DNA of 64,000 nt from Branchiostoma floridae (GCF_000003815.2 NC_049994.1:7999898-8063897), one strand, 5' to 3'; numbered from the stretch's first letter, positions 51,936 to 63,474 are shown. Program-made: numbers and translations. Notes: generated by a model not told the origin, from the sequence alone.

Positions 51936-52397
51936 GTTGGGGAGCTGAAAGTATCACAGGTAAATGGGGGGCGAGCCCGGGGATCAGAATTTTATTTCCC
52001 TGAAAGAAACTAAACCAATTATGACATCACTTAAGAATTAAAGAGAGGCTTATATATCGATCAAAGATCACAAAATTTCCAGAAAGCGTGATATTAAGAC
52101 CTTATACTTAAGTTCCGATGCTGTACCTTAGAAAGGCGCTAGGAGGCCCATTATGCATAGTACATGACCTTCATTTTCCCGACCTCCAACCCACTCATCA
52201 TGATCAAATATCACATAAGGTCTACCACAGTCTCTCGAGTTATGCTGCCCACAACCAGGCATCTAAAACATAACTTTGTTATTTATTTCGATAATCATGC
52301 ATAATTGACACAAATCGATGACAAAGACACTCATACATGTGCGTACAAAGAATGAATAGTAACGTTACGTATACTGCATAGAAAAGGGTTTTCTTAC

Positions 52398-52510
52398 TTG
52401 TCCCATCCACGCAAATTCCAAAAGAGTAAAGGCTGTTTCTGCTAAGCGCTAAGCAGAATTGTCGTTTCAATTAAGGGCTTGCCTATCATAAGCGACCACG
52501 TGATGTCTTA
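52398..52510 (-). promoter_or_regulatory. Putative promoter and non-coding first exon of the C4-like gene
   Basis: A donor GTAAGA (minus, 52,397-52,392) could end a 5' UTR exon that splices to 51,944. Upstream on the minus strand are a palindromic E-box CACGTG (52,497-52,502) and a GATAAG motif (about 52,508-52,513). No TATA box is evident. Inferred from signals only. Confidence 0.35.
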
Positions 52511-53268
52511 TCGTGTTATCATTGGTCATCGCAATATCGTCCCATCTCGGCATGTTTAAAATCTTCCTTAGCTTTGGACGCGATGGTGGAATGTAGATGG
52601 GTGGTTTACGCCTGTTTAACTCTTGACCCACTTGGTCAGTATGTAGTCACCTAGCAGCTAAAAAAATGTCCGGTTCCTTCGACCTTATTTGAGGGACAGA
52701 TAATGTGTTTTCAGCTCAAGGGACGTTATGAATATGATACGTATTTCTAACTTGTAGTGAACAACAGCCAAGAACTATGAAATGATGTTTACTTATATGC
52801 TACCATCAAATGTTCCAAACCTTTGCCCGACATGGATGTTTGTCACAAAAATATCAAGGTACGCCCCATATCTTACATGTAAGCTTTACAAAGATGAACC
52901 ATAATACATCAAAGATGCGAGATATAATATATATATATACACAACAGCATGAGTTGATACTGAAATTAGTTAGAAAAAACGACAGCTTAGCAGCGATATA
53001 TTGAACATATAGCATTGAGGGCTTTCTGGAGCAAGATGCCCTTTTCTGTTGCACATTAATTATTTTTCCTTAGTGCTAAAGATTTATCTCAAAATAACAA
53101 CCTGAACTTGAAGAATGATTGGCTACATATGTATGCATGCTCGATCAAAAATTTTATAAATACGCAAATATAACGACTTGTTGCGCTGGGTCTTCATATA
53201 TGACAAAATGCCGATATGGTGACAACATGCGTGTTTCTTCTATGTAACAAAGCAATCCGTACTACCGC

Positions 53269-53470
53269 GTAGGCTAACTTCACATTTCCAAACCGGGGCC
53301 AGACCGGGCTGTTTGTGGAAGCGAAAAATAGGAATGTATACGTAAAAATATACACAAATAATTCCCACGACTATATTGTCTTTACGTCTTGTGTAGTTTT
53401 TTATATCATACTTTTCGTTCCTGAAAACTGCCCGACCGGGCCCTGGTTTGGAATTGTGACGTAGGTCTTA
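53269..53470. mobile_element. Family-G foldback element, copy 4, next to the SPO16 stop codon
   Basis: Ends TAGGCTAACTTCACATTTCC and GGAATTGTGACGTAGGTCTTA. Arms AAACCGGGGCCAGACCGGGC and AACTGCCCGACCGGGCCCTG. Its right end is 5 bp from the SPO16 stop (53,476-53,478). Confidence 0.8.
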
Positions 53471-53475
53471 AGAAC

Positions 53476-54780
53476 TTAAACTAGGACGCAGTTCTTCTCG
53501 AAGAACGTGATGACCCTGTCGACAGTGTCCGAGTCAAGACTACAGTCTAACAGTTCCTCCCGGCTGGCCAAGGCGATCCTTCCCAGGGTTCCTCGGCCCT
53601 GTTGCAGCACAAGGCACTCTGGGAACGTGAAGAAAAACGTTATTTTCAAATCTTTGTGACTGACTCTGAGAGAGCAACTCAACTACGATTAATCATCTTG
53701 TCGATGTATAATTAAGGGTTAATGACCCGCCCCGAGGTGTATATGGTGTCATAACGCTTGGTCCTTTGCTATAACCACCGAATAAAACCACCGATGTGAG
53801 CGAAGCGAACGAGGTGGTTTTATGAGGTGGTTATAGCAAAGGACCAGGCGTTATGACACCATGTACACCGAGGAACAGGCGGGTCATTAACGTTATTATC
53901 ATATAGCCAACCAAAACTTGCAAATTCCTGTATGACGCATAGATCTCTTGGTACTATACGTGTGAATTCCTTTGTCAAATTTCTGAAAATTCACATTTGT
54001 TCTTTGGTACATGCATATGTAAGGAGATTATACATTGCATTTTGAAACCAAAAATTTCCACAGAAAATATTCGAAACATTGCAGGATTTTTAGAACAACA
54101 AAACTCATTATCAATATTAGAAGGAGCCTTTCCCCCTTGCAGTCTGTACTTATTCCCTCTGCCCTGGCATACGTTTTGCTCCTTTTTATTGGTCAGTACC
54201 TGCATAAACCTTACTTTCTTGTGTGTAAGGCTACTTTTGATTGGTAAAAATGGATCGTGCATCGACACTGGTGCCGGTGTCGATGCAAATCGACACCGGT
54301 GCCGGTGTCGATTCATTCTCACCAATCAGAGGAGTGATACACATCTGCCTGGCCTGAATCTTTGTGTTAAGGCGTCATAACCAACGTAGAACGGGGACTT
54401 CTGATTGGTCCGCGGGGCCTGGCTATATGATAATATAGAAATATCGGCCTATCTCATTGGTTATATCACTAATTGCTGTTATCTCATTGGTTGACCTGCT
54501 TCATGTAATGGACAGTCAGGTTTTTCTCATTGACCATTTTCTTATTGGTTTAACTGATGATTGTAATGGCCAGCAAGGACCTATTTATCTGGTTTCTATT
54601 GGTTGTTACCATGTTGACTGAGTCCGAGCCTGGAAATAATCCGCAGCACGATGTCTTCCGAGACCTGATTGGCCAACAGTTTGCAGAGCCGCTGACGTAT
54701 CATCTCGCACGAAGGCTTGTAGGTTGCCTAAAAATAAAACATAAGTACATAATTAGCACAATTAACATAAATATATTCCT

Positions 54781-54854
<74 letters not shown>

Positions 54855-57765
54855 TTCTTAAAATTCGCAACGATCTAAATCTGCCGAGTTAGTATCATAT
54901 AGACATAAACGCATACAAACAAGTAACTATAGTCTCTCTCAAATAAAGCGTGAAGTTATGGTGTTTTTTTTTTTCTAAATTCTAGATAAAATCTGAAAAA
55001 TGCTTGTAATATTTCAAGCAAACTGTGCAGCATGTGTTTGCTATTGTCTGTGATAATATGCCACTCCTGTCATACATATTATACGGTTCCATACATATTA
55101 TCGCTGCATGTCGTGACAATATATCGATTCAAAATTCCCGCCACCGCAAAGCCTTGTGGGATGACGTCACCTCAGGTGTGCATAGCGGCGCATACCGGAA
55201 GTTAAAGCGTAATAGCGACGTTGTCACCATCGAAAACGGTTTGAAAGGATATTCGGTGAGAATAACATAAAATTTGACCACCGCTATGTCATTCAAAAGG
55301 CAATTTTGAACAAACAGCGGTGACTATATAGGCTGCATACACCTTGTCACACCTGCCTACGGCCATATCACGTTGAATACACCCGATCTCGTTCGATCTC
55401 GGAAGTTAAGCAACGTCGAGTCCGGTCAGTACTTGGATGGGAGACCGCCTGGGAACACCGGATGCTGTAGGCTTCATCTTTTTTTCTCTTTTATCATTTT
55501 TTTATTTTAAAAATCATCATAAATCCAGTGCTTTTTTAAAAATGAAAATGACGTTTGAACAAGAACAGTAGCAAATGTACCCCCCTGTAATGTTACAGAT
55601 GAGTGTGTATATGGCTTGACATATGGCTCAACACCCTTGACATGCACGTGCTAGATATTAATGTATTCATCGTATATTTCATACGTGAATATGCACCAGT
55701 ACCGTTAAACCTGGCCGGCCAATAACCTGGCGCAGCCAACCCTGTCCAGGGACAACTTGGGCAGTCCCGGTCCGTCCAATTTCACACCCTCTACTTAGGA
55801 ACCTATTCTTAACCAATCAGGAAAACTATTTTCCCAGTCGTCATGAAACATAAATATCAGCAATATAAATTGATTACATTTGCTCTATATTTTTGCAAGA
55901 TCAGTGAAGCACGTTTAGGTTGCACCAAGTATAAATTGAACCAAGGAGCTTTGATGAAAGCTTCTTGATCGAACAGGTGAGAATTTCGGCATAGAAAAAC
56001 TAAAAGCACTTTTTTTGGCTGTTTAAGTAACATACAACCTACCCCCAAACCATTTTGATTATTAATCAAACGTAGCTTGGTATTGAAATTTGTTCACAAC
56101 ACAATGTAGAACTTATATACTGATTGTATACTTGAGCGTCTCTTTAAGATATTTTTTCATGAGAAATAAATTCTTTACTGTGGAAATGTGATAATTTTTT
56201 TCTGGCCGACCAGTGCATATTTCTAGAGCAACGTCACTATTTCTTTCATTCCCTTGAGTGGTTTTTGAAGCCAAGTTTGACTTGATGGAAAAGACAGAAA
56301 TTTGACTGTTTGTCGTCATTGTACCTTTGCAATTGTTGCCATTGACTGCACACATTCACTAGCGTTGTGGGCTGGAAGAAGGTACAACTTCCTATCCATA
56401 AACCTGTGCAAAGACAAGTAGATGAAGATTTAACAGGTATGTACTCATGGCTTGGTATCAATGGCACAAGAGCGCCGACTAGCTAAACATGTGAAAAGTG
56501 CACGATATTTGATTGTAAAAAAACGAAGTCAGGTTGACTCACTTGTTCTGTAGGGCGGAAAGTGCAGCCATTTCGTGGTGGCCGTGCAGCGCTGCTGTCG
56601 CCAGTAGGTAACAGTTACGGTGGACTGACAGAAACTTGTCGATTCTGAACAACATAAGGTCAAAGAAGAAGATGTGAAAGGAAAAAGAATCAAGAATCTA
56701 ATATTGTTCAGTATACACTAGTATACCATACTCTGTGTGGTTTGATAGTCATTTGTTCAGTCACTTCGATTTCACAATGAATGATTTTTGAGACCTTTTC
56801 TCATTCGTATCAGTTATCCCATCAAATCAAAATAGCCTGGGTGTAAAAAATAGGAAAACAATAAAAGGTGTTCTTTTCTTACCTGTCCACCAAACTACTG
56901 TCCAAGACTGATTCGCCCTGAGGAGGCCAGTCAGTTAGAGACTCGTTGAGGGGGACGATCATGAACGCTACCCCGGACAGGGGGAAGATACACGTGTGGC
57001 GAAGGGTGGTGTCAGAAACTGGAAAAATTTAAGCACAGTTTCTCACCTTTGTGAAAGAGTTTCATCCCCGACGAGGGTACTGTTTTTGGTTGCATTTGTT
57101 TGCTCGTACCTTTATATACATAACACAAGACCCTTTTGATTAATTTGTATGAATTTTGGTATGTGGGCAGTCGTTGAGGTCAGGAATGAACATGATTTGG
57201 ACCCCCCCTAGCAGTATTTTCAGGTACTACAGGGCATTTATAGCCCGACTCCCCGAAAGTAGTGTGGACTAATCGACTTCGTACTACTATCTAATATAGA
57301 AATGATTTCATAAGAATACAGGGTGCTGCAAACTGAACTAATTCTAAATCATTATATTTTATATTTCTTAAAACCCATAGCATCAAACTGATTTGTCCAT
57401 GGACGTTTGCTTTATGCAATAAGTCGTAAGTGTATGGATTGTTCAAAGGCTATAAGTTACTGATTGTAACTAATTTTTTCTAGAAATGCCACGATCGATG
57501 CAATTGACTTTTAGCTACAGTGAATATACGCCGTAGGTTGTATCACGTAACGTTATACAATAATCATAGATGCTATAGTCGATTGTTATAGCCTTGCCAA
57601 TAAAGTTAGGATCGGTGTTGACAATAAACGTTCATTGAACAATATCATACCCCTAGTCTTGTGCTGTTGCTGCAACAATCTAGTGACGTCACTGTTTTCC
57701 AAAGATGCGTTGACTATGACCGGCCACTGCTGGTTTGAGTTCGTATCACCTGTCGGCTCATCCAT
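53476..57765 (-). CDS. SPO16: SPO16-like meiotic crossover protein (XPF/ERCC1-like), 230 aa
   Basis: SPO16 pairs with SHOC1/ZIP2 as an XPF-ERCC1-like complex that binds branched DNA and promotes meiotic crossovers. Minus-strand coding exons 57765-57651, 57018-56883, 56644-56543, 56403-56325, 54727-54610 and 53618-53476 join with all phases matching. The inactive nuclease-like core is recognisable from IFPLSGVAFMIVPLNE, then VDRIDKFLSVHRNCYLLATA, ALHGHHEMAALSALQNKF, KLYLLPAHNASECVQSMATI and AKATYKPSCEMIRQRL; these align by eye, in order, with recalled vertebrate SPO16 (C1orf146). The fifth exon starts at the TTTTTAG acceptor because this keeps the conserved TxKP. The last ~80 residues, ending in GRGTLGRIALASREELLDCS, look like helix-hairpin-helix repeats. 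Vertebrate SPO16 is ~180 aa, so this one has a longer C terminus. A 5S gene and several MITEs sit in its introns. Confidence 0.85.
53718..53892. repeat. Long inverted repeat
   Basis: GTTAATGACCCGCCCCGAGGT...ATGGTGTCATAACGC...TTGGTCCTTTGCTATAACCA pairs with the complementary TGGTTATAGCAAAGGACCA...GCGTTATGACACCAT...GGCGGGTCATTAAC. Arms of about 70-75 bp surround a short centre. It is in the last SPO16 intron and borders another TIR element. Probably a MITE. Confidence 0.85.
53893..54436. mobile_element. TIR element with a double palindrome
   Basis: Ends TTATTATCATATAGCC and GGCTATATGATAATAT match as inverted repeats at 15 of 16 positions. Inside, ATCGACACCGGTGCCGGTGT-type palindromes occur twice in a row (54,260-54,285 and 54,289-54,312). 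Non-coding, last SPO16 intron. Confidence 0.65.
54785..54850. repeat. (TA)n microsatellite
   Basis: About 66 bp of uninterrupted TA, 58 bp upstream (transcript sense) of the fifth coding exon of SPO16. Likely length-polymorphic. Confidence 0.95.
55355..55474 (+). rRNA. 5S ribosomal RNA gene, full length
   Basis: The 120-nt sequence starts GCCTACGGCCAT and ends GCTGTAGGCTT, so helix I (1-9/111-119) closes. The internal promoter is recognisable: A box AGTTAAGCAACG (around 50-61) and box C TACTTGGATGGGAGACCGCC (76-95). Against the usual animal sequence, CCCTG/CAGGG of helix II is CGTTG (17-21) paired with CAACG (57-61), a compensated change, and TCCGG (67-71) pairs with CCGGA (104-108). Upstream CTATATA at 55,324-55,330 is a TATA-like element at about -31 to -25. 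A run of seven T follows at 55,479. It looks like a functional Pol III gene. It lies antisense in the fourth intron of SPO16. Confidence 0.95.
55479..55485 (+). terminator. Pol III terminator of the 5S gene
   Basis: A run of seven T begins four bases after the 5S 3' end, the usual RNA polymerase III stop signal. Confidence 0.8.
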
Positions 57766-57983
57766 GCCCCCTGGCGATTTGTAAACGTACTGATCGTTTC
57801 GGGCAGAACAAAAATGACCTACGAGAAAGGACGACTAAAACAACTGTAAAAGCCCAACAACATTACATGAATTACTGATAACGTGAACGAAACAGAATTT
57901 CAAGCGTGATTTCTAAATAAATAGCTTTCTTTTTATAAGAACTTTCACTTGACCAGAATTCACAGAAAATTCATATTCCTTAC

Positions 57984-58140
57984 CTGAAAGCTTCAAATCT
58001 TGACAGTCTTCTTGAAGATATCTTTATCCAACGTTACCATGAAAGCAACTGTGACTCGTCTGAGGCATCGACTTTAAATTTTCCCGCCGTTTTCAGCTCC
58101 GAGACAGATGCGATTCACCGGAAATGGAAGATACCGTATC
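57984..58140 (-). promoter_or_regulatory. Putative SPO16 promoter and non-coding first exon
   Basis: On the minus strand a donor CAG|GTAAGG (exon end 57,984) ends a likely 5' UTR exon; CTTTCTCGTAG at about 57.82 kb could be its acceptor. The exon contains an upstream ATG with a 15-codon frame ending TGA. Just upstream are an E2F-like TTTTCCCGCC motif and an ETS-like ACCGGAAAT. SPO16 and SHMT diverge from this area. Inferred from signals only. Confidence 0.4.
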
Positions 58141-59534
58141 ACTTTTGCTTAGGGGTGCTAACTTACTGATTTACAAAAACCATGATCTTTAAAGCCAAAA
58201 ATGTCCTAATCAAACCAACTTGTATAACGATTTAAAATATAAAACTTTAATTGATATGATTTAATGTTGTATTGCATTTGCATTGCTTTATAGATTGTTC
58301 ATGTATAATATCTGTTACCCTTTAAAGCAGTGGACTCGCTTATTTCCCATTTCATTCAGCGGCATGTAAAAATCGTCCCATTTTGCTCCCGCGCTTTCTG
58401 AGGGAAGGTTGTGCCGTGCACTTTGAGCTCAAATATTGACTATTTTGACCAGACAGGCGGTAAGTTTGGTCAGACTTTCTCTTTTGAACTAGTATGATGG
58501 CGTCTGAGTTACTTATCTTATTTTTGGTCCAAGTTGGGACAGTTTATCAGGAAATTTGCCGCGCTTTTTGGTACAAAATCGTGCCGGCTTGCTGCCACTT
58601 ATATTTGCCCACTAATTTTTAGACCACTGCTTAGGGCACTGCAAGAGTTCCAAGTTCATTTTCTTAGCCGAACAATTGTACTTAGTTCAGTTAAATAATG
58701 TTACAGTTGCAACAAAATATAGTCTTGCTAGTATTCGAATGTAAATGTTTTTATTTTTGCCCCCCTCCCCCTTTAATACTTCGGTAAACGTGGGACAAGA
58801 TTTGGTTGCTTGTGGAAAATTCCACAGATTAGTAAATACTGTATGGACTAAATCTCAATGTGCAAAACTGTATGGAAGAGCAGTCGGTACTGAGATGTTT
58901 TGGGGACACATTATTTTGAAACTTTGCCAAGATGCATTGTTGATCAAGTTATTTCTCCCAGCTTTATAAATTCAGGACTGTACCATGTTTGGGGGGTAAT
59001 GAACAGTGGCTGAAAGAAGAATGAATGTTGAATCAATTTGATTTACAGTGCTAATGTTATTGATTTAAGTAACTACAGCAGATATTTTGATACCTTTGTT
59101 GTTTATTTTTTGTTTGTATGAATCACATTTACAGTCTACACATCTATATAATATTACTGTAAATGCATTTAAGTTTGCAGGGATTTAATTTTGCGTAAGC
59201 GGGAGAGTGGAGTGTTTGTGGTGGTTTTAAGTTCGCAGTAGTGCCAGACACTGTAGTCACCTACTGTGATGGAAAAACGTTTGCGATGGTTTTAAGTTCG
59301 CGGTGAAGTGGTCAGCGTGAAAACATAAAACTACTGCAAACATTTCTGCATTTACATAATTGCAATATGTGACTATGGACATATTAAAGCAAAAGGAAGA
59401 ACAGTGGCGTTCGGCTTTGCATGCATGAGTAACTGTTGCTGATGAAACTGTATATACACTCTGAATCACCCCATTTCTTCATCATTTTCAAATATATGTG
59501 TACAGTGTTCAGAGATCAGGACTCAATTTGTGCG
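58141..59534. other. Intergenic or SHMT 5' region
   Basis: No coding exon is supported. 58.35-58.65 kb is GC-richer and could hold the SHMT first exon, but I cannot fix one. At 59,160-59,360 repeats of TTTAAGTTCGC(A/G)G(T/C) and opposing GCAAACATTTCTGCATTTAC suggest a decayed foldback repeat. Confidence 0.35.
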
Positions 59535-61687
59535 TTACATTGTAAGTATTCAAGCTGATGAAACCGCCATAAGAACTGAGCTACAGGATTACAGTAATAA
59601 TTTAGCCAAACGGAACATTGACAACTGCACAACAGAAGAGCTTTATAACGAATTTGTGGACAAAATCAAGATAGTGATGGACAAATATGTCCCATCCAAA
59701 ACTATTAACAATAATAATTTTTCACCTTGGATTAACAACAAGGTTAGGAAAATACATAAGAAAAAACAGCGAGCCTACAACTCTTATCGTAAAAACCCAA
59801 CAACCGAGAACTTGACTAAATTCCGCACTATTCGCAAACGAGCAAAAAAGACTACCAGACAAAACTACCGTAAATATGTAAATTCTATATGTTCTGATTC
59901 CCCCAAGAAGTTTTGGTCGCACATCAAACACTTAAAACAGGATACAACTGGGATCCCTAGTCTTAAGCAGAAAGGAAAGCTAGAAACAGATAACAGAAAC
60001 AAAGCTAACATCCTTAACAACCAATTCAGCTCTGTCTTTACACGAGAGGATGAACACATGCCCCACCTCCCCCGTAGTTCTATCCCCACTATGCCTGACT
60101 TTTCCATCAATGTAAACGGAGTCACCAAACTCCTAAAAGATCTGAATCCACACAAAGCAAGTGGACCAGACGGCCTACCAACAAGGATCCTCAAACTAGC
60201 AGCTGCTGAGTTAGCCCCTGCTCTGACTATTATTTGTCAGAAATCACTTGAAACTGGCCAAATCCCTTCCCCATGGCTACATGCCAATATCTCTCCCATC
60301 TTTAAAAAGGGGGACAGGACTGATCCTGCAAATTACCGTCCTGTTTCTCTCACATGTGTTTGTAGTAAGGTTATGGAGCACATAGTGCAATCACAGATGA
60401 TGGATCATTTTGACAAATACTCTATATTATCTGACAAGCAGCATGGGTTTAGGAAAAAGCGTTCATGTGAAACCCAACTTAGTTTAACTACAACTGACTT
60501 AGCCCATTCTTTAGATACCAGGTCGCAAACAGATATGATTATAACCGACTTCGCAAAAGCTTTTGACAAAGTTCCTCATGATCGCTTACTCCTAAAACTC
60601 CAAAATTATGGTATTAGGGGTAAGGTTCTCCACTGGATTTCTAATTTCCTCAAAAATCGTAAACAAAGAGTGGTAGTTGGAGGAGAGCACTCAGAGTGGG
60701 CAGAGGTAGTCTCTGGAGTGCCCCAGGGCACTGTGCTCGGACCACTACTGTTCTTAGTGTACATTAACGACTTAGCCGACAACCTCAACTCTAACATCCG
60801 TCTCTTTGCGGATGACTGCGTCATTTACAGGGAGATAAACAGTGACAGAGATCACACCCTCTTACAAGAGGACATCAATACATTAGATACATGGCAAAAC
60901 ACATGGCAGATGAAATTACACCCGGACAAATGTTTTGTTATGCGTTATACCCACAAACGTAAACCTAAACTCTACGACTACAAATTAGGAAGTCATGTTC
61001 TAGCCGAGACTAACAACCACAAATACTTAGGAGTCACACTCAACAACCAGCTCTCTTGGTCACAACACATACAGTACAGTGCTTCCAAGGCTAACAAGAC
61101 GTTAGGCTTTGTGAGACGCAATCTTTGTAACTGCCCCAAATCAGTCAAAACAAAGGCATATACGTCCCTTGTTAGACCGCATTTAGAGTATTCCAGCGCT
61201 GCCTGGGATCCATACCACAAAGAGCACATTGCTAAGTTAGAGTCCGTTCAAAAAAGAGCGGCCAGATTTGTCACAAATTCGTATCATAGTTATGATAGTG
61301 TCACCAAACTTGTCTCTGATTTGGGGTGGGACACTTTACGCAACAGAAGGACAGCAAATAGATTAACAATTTTACAGAAAGCAAGACACCACAAAGTAGC
61401 CCTACCGGTCGAAACTCATCTAAAGCCTGTACCGCGCCAATCGCGACACTCAAACCCAAATTCTTACAAGGCTCTACCTTTTCACAAAGACTGCTACAAA
61501 CATTCCTTCTTCCCACAAACCGTGAGAGATTGGAACTCCCTACCGTACGAGGTCACGGAGATCACAGACGCTCCAAAGTTCAAGGAGGCAGTTCTCCAAC
61601 GCCTCAGGGAACATTAAGGCGCAGCACTCCCCCTGGACGCTTTGCCCCAACTGAGGGGCGTTGTCCAGTACCCAATCAAGATCAGAA
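59535..61687 (+). mobile_element. CR1/L2-like non-LTR retrotransposon, 5'-truncated, intact RT frame (second copy)
   Basis: A 695-codon frame (59,530-61,617) covers the linker between endonuclease and RT (about 10-200) and a full reverse transcriptase. ANYRPVSL lies near 267-274, Asp340 is in the DFAKAFDKVPHDRL motif, SGVPQGTVLGPLLF is at 395-408, the FADD box at 426-429 and the HLEYSSAAWDP C-terminal part near 551. The endonuclease domain is missing and the start methionine is probably host or linker sequence. The 3' UTR and CAATCAAGATCA end match the minus-strand copy at 30-31.8 kb. Over the shared ~490 codons I count four amino-acid differences. It probably lies in the SHMT 5' UTR intron. 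Confidence 0.93.
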
Positions 61688-61853
61688 GAGGTCTACACTG
61701 TAACACTAACAGTATGGTAACATAACGTTACAATGTTTATTATGATGTGCTTAGACATAGGGATAGATCATAATGCTGGAAGTCTGCCACCATCGGTTGC
61801 TTTGTAAAATTGACCTTTGTTTTTGTCTCCACAGAAGACTTAATTCTGACACC

Positions 61854-62507
61854 ATGGGAGAACCAATGCAGATGACTAACGGCCACTCTGCAGGGGACTG
61901 GTGGGACCTCACCAAACCTGTGGGGGAAGTGGACCCGGAAATCACTGCCATCATCCGCAAGGAAAAGGTCAGTCTTAGTCTTTCTTTGGCAGACCAGGCC
62001 TCGAAAATAACTCTTTCTTTTCTCAAATGATGTCAAATGAAAAGTTTACTGGTAGTATCTTGAATGTACCTTGTAGAGTTTTGTTGCAATGATCTGTTAT
62101 TAGTCATGCTCAAATTTCTTAGATAGAATTCTAGTTTCTATACAGTTTGAGTTATCCTTAACATTTACTGTCTCTGCATCTTAGCTAAGGTCCAAGTTCT
62201 ATTTTACGTTGGACATCCAGGTAATAAGATATGCCAGATTTCAGTCATATCTAGTTGCTTGACTTGAGTAATTGCTATTTGGCGTGTCCAAGTTCTATCA
62301 AGTTCAGTGTCCTAATTTACAATTTAAGATATATTTTTGATATGTTTTTGTGACATTTTACATGTACATGTAATATTGTAACGTACAGGACCGTCAGAGG
62401 AGGGAATTGGAAATGATCGCTTCAGAGAACTTTGCCAGTGCTGCTTGTCTACAGGCCATGGGCTCATGTCTCAACAACAAGTACTCTGAGGGCTACCCTG
62501 GACAGAG
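61854..62507 (+). CDS. SHMT: Serine hydroxymethyltransferase, first two coding exons (partial)
   Basis: PLP enzyme that converts serine and tetrahydrofolate to glycine and 5,10-methylene-tetrahydrofolate, feeding one-carbon metabolism. Exon 1 has an acceptor at 61,834, a 19-base 5' leader, then ATG at 61,854 and coding to 61,967. Exon 2 is 62,389-62,507; the join is in phase and exon 2 ends two bases into a codon. The 77 visible residues contain [20 protein letters not shown], the family signature [12 protein letters not shown] and [18 protein letters not shown]-like [16 protein letters not shown](R). The N terminus starts [19 protein letters not shown] and shows no mitochondrial presequence, which suggests a cytosolic form; an alternative upstream exon could add one. 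The active-site lysine and the rest lie beyond 64,000. Confidence 0.95.
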
Positions 62508-63295
62508 GTAGGTTTTCTTTACATAAAATTATATCAATATATGTACCACAATTTTTTGCTACATACCATACTGCATTGTGCTGTGTGTGCATTTGTTATT
62601 GTTACTACTTTATGTATTAAAGCCCGTCACACATTCAGGGCGTCCTTGGGACTTTGCTCCCTCTCCCAACCACTCCCCATCAAGGTCAGCGATAGGTTGA
62701 GAATAGCCTGGAATCTATCCTATTCTGGCTCCAGTTCACTCTTCTGGTTACATCCAAGCATTCCCAAATAGAATTTTGCAAAATGTCTGTCTAACTGGCT
62801 CTGACAACTTTAATGACTCACTGACTAGTACTAGCAGGCAACTTTGCCAACCAACTCACAACCACATTGATGACCTTGCTCAGTCACAACTAACTCCCAG
62901 CCATGTTCTGGAGTAGGTTGGCTGTGTGTGACAGGCTTAAAAGAAAGAATGATGGAATGAACAACTTAAAAAGTATTGTTTTATGGTTCTCCTGTCGGTT
63001 CGACAGATGAGCAGGCAGACAGGCATTACCTGTTTTGCCTGACCTGCACATGACTTTTTATGGTGAAGGAGGGGTGTGCAATTCCTTCTCCACCCTCTTG
63101 TCTACTGGAGCACTAAGTCTCACAGTGACAGAACTGTATGACACGTGTGAGACGGCTTCAGCAGATGCAGCTTTGTTTTTCGGAGTATCCGTCTCCTAGG
63201 AGGACTTCCGACCAAGGATGTAAGGGGTTCCTCCTACCCTGTGTGCCATGGCGGGTGCGTCATGCCCGAACATGCCCCTAAGGCCTGTCTCGGCC
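62508..63295 (+). other. SHMT intron 2, first part
   Basis: No further SHMT exon (next expected residues YYGG...) is found. The sequence has no recognised element before the SINE at 63.3 kb. Confidence 0.6.
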
Positions 63296-63474
63296 ACAAA
63301 GCCCCGCCAAGACCACTAGCCGCAGCTAGATACTCACTTACACCTGAGTTAAGTGAGGAAAGTCGTGTAAAGTGCCTTTCCCAAGGGCACAAGATCGGTG
63401 ACACTGCAGTCGGATTCGTACCCGCAACCACTCGGTCTCGAGCCGAATATGCTGCCACTGCGCCACGCGGCCCC
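63296..63474 (-). mobile_element. tRNA-derived SINE, copy 7 (well preserved)
   Basis: On the minus strand it starts GGGGCCGCGTGGCGCAGTGG (A box), has GGGTACGAATCC (B box), then TGCCCTTGGGAAAGGCACTT, ACACGACTTTCCTCACTTAA and CAGGTGTAAGTGAG. Best copy of the family here, inside SHMT intron 2. Head and B box resemble a tRNA, but no cloverleaf with acceptor stem closes, so it is not a tRNA gene. Confidence 0.85.

Noticed and set aside
60606-61516. Frames antisense to the retrotransposon RT
   Set aside because: The same shadow frames appear opposite the other copy (30.4-31.8 kb), so they mirror the RT sequence.
63296-63474. tRNA gene
   Set aside because: A and B boxes are present, but no closed acceptor stem or anticodon arm; the shared 3' body identifies a SINE. 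The same holds for 46.0 and 23.4 kb.
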